NCBI GenBank assembly: GCA_020696955.1
Contig: JAJFBK010000055.1
Span: 1-5,010 of the forward strand
Source of the DNA: Patescibacteria group bacterium
GTDB lineage: Bacteria; Patescibacteria; UBA1384; CAILIB01
Direction of reading: 5' to 3'
Length of the DNA stretch: 5,010 nucleotides
This document shows, one piece after another, positions 4,385 to 5,010 of this stretch (within the stretch, counting starts at the first letter, position 1; each line of letters begins with the position of its first letter). The notes under the pieces are model-generated. The model did no database searches. It saw only the letters and a list, made by a program, of their open reading frames with translations, and was not told where the DNA came from. A program made the position numbers and the translations under genes.

Positions 4385-5010
4385 ATGACAACGCACATTA
4401 CAAAGGCCGGATTAGTACTTAGCCCTTACGAGGATGCTGACCAAGAAAGGGTCGAGAGACTTTTGCAATGCATAGAGCCCACTCTCATCGGTCGGGCAGT
4501 ATTCCCTCAATCAGAGGGAATATATGACGAGCCCAAAACTACTCAGCTACTCGCAGAAAGAGATGGGGAACTGGTGGGATATGCGATCGTCAGGCAAGAA
4601 TCCGAGGATGAGAAGAAGAGATTTGTCTGGATACTTATCGAGCCAAAAGTGCGTAGACAGCGATTAGCATCTCAAATCCTTCAGTACATTTTAAAAAATT
4701 ACATTAATCCTGAAGTTTCCACGCTTACGACCTGGACGGTTGCAAACGAACAGGGTGGAGACGGATTTGCACAAGGTGCTGGATTCGAAAAAAGCCATAG
4801 CTCGAGCCGAAAGGCTCTGTCTATCGAGCATTTTGATTTTGCACCTTTCGAAGCAGAGATGCACCGCATTAAAGAGAGTGATTATAAAGTGCATTTTCTT
4901 AAGGAGGCGTTTCCCTCATCAGAATCAGACCGTCAAGGACTGTACCGTTTAAATACGCAAGGGCTGGAGGGGATGCCCGGGCATAACTCATCATTTCCAT
5001 CCTACGAAAA
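4385..5010 (+). CDS. GNAT-family N-acetyltransferase, probably tandem-GNAT type (partial, 3' end outside window)
   Basis: 208 complete codons are present and the frame is open to the right edge. Residues about 10-150 form a GNAT fold: LLAERDGELVGYAIVRQE (55-72, strands 2-3), a short hairpin turn, then FVWILIEPKVRRQRLASQIL (80-99), which is motif A, and TTWTVANEQGGDGFAQGAGFEKSHSS (115-140), the later strands with the GF(E/K) turn. The acetyl-CoA loop is degenerate: where RxxGxG/A is expected, the chain reads RRQRLA, with Arg in place of the first Gly. After residue about 165, YKVHFLKEAFPSSESDRQGLYRLNTQGLEGMPG followed by SFPSYE resembles the opening of the second domain in tandem-GNAT proteins, which are usually near 300 residues. 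Such enzymes acetylate small molecules, but the acceptor here is unknown. The gene diverges from the tsa operon and has its own promoter and Shine-Dalgarno, so there is no sign of shared function. Confidence 0.82.
   Translation, partial: MTTHITKAGLVLSPYEDADQERVERLLQCIEPTLIGRAVFPQSEGIYDEPKTTQLLAERDGELVGYAIVRQESEDEKKRFVWILIEPKVRRQRLASQILQYILKNYINPEVSTLTTWTVANEQGGDGFAQGAGFEKSHSSSRKALSIEHFDFAPFEAEMHRIKESDYKVHFLKEAFPSSESDRQGLYRLNTQGLEGMPGHNSSFPSYE

Noticed and set aside
4691..4952. Alternative frames on both strands over the acetyltransferase gene
   Set aside because: They overlap an open GNAT frame with a good Shine-Dalgarno and show no family features.

Overview
The window reads as a bacterial chromosome segment of moderate GC content using the standard genetic code. 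The stop of the tsaCE-like gene is a TGA, and no reading frame needs TGA recoding. Compact 4-bp gene overlap, a probable TsaC-TsaE fusion and a secreted beta-strand-repeat protein of a type I associate with candidate-phyla metagenome bins suggest an uncultivated lineage, possibly Patescibacteria/CPR. That placement is an inference from style and remembered motifs, not from a marker gene comparison.

Layout, left to right. (1) 1-1675, minus strand: the N-terminal 545+ residues of an exported protein. It has a signal peptide, about 410 residues of beta-strand-rich repeats, then the start of an alpha/beta-hydrolase (S9/esterase-like) domain that runs off the left edge before its nucleophile. (2) 1676-2154: a non-coding region centred on a minus-strand tRNA-Ala(GGC) with encoded CCA. 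It has a perfect 19-bp hairpin terminator on its 3' side, a second hairpin and a 14-base copy of the tRNA 3' end beyond that, and a cluster of short hairpins with a recurring GAG-containing motif between the tRNA and a predicted promoter. (3) 2155-4304, minus strand: a two-gene t6A operon, a TsaC-TsaE fusion followed by TsaD with an ATGA overlap. (4) 4305-4384: a divergent promoter region. (5) 4385-5010, plus strand: a GNAT-family acetyltransferase, probably of the tandem-GNAT type, running off the right edge.

Functionally, the tsa pair covers most of the threonylcarbamoyl-adenosine (t6A) pathway. The TsaC half makes threonylcarbamoyl-AMP, TsaD transfers the group to A37 of ANN-decoding tRNAs, and the TsaE half is the ATPase that keeps the transferase complex turning over. 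TsaB, the usual partner of TsaD, is not in the window. No strong terminator is visible between tsaD and the tRNA, so the tRNA may be transcribed both from its own promoter and by read-through from the tsa operon. The tRNA itself (C36, anticodon GGC) is not an expected t6A substrate. The secreted repeat/hydrolase protein and the acetyltransferase appear unrelated to t6A.
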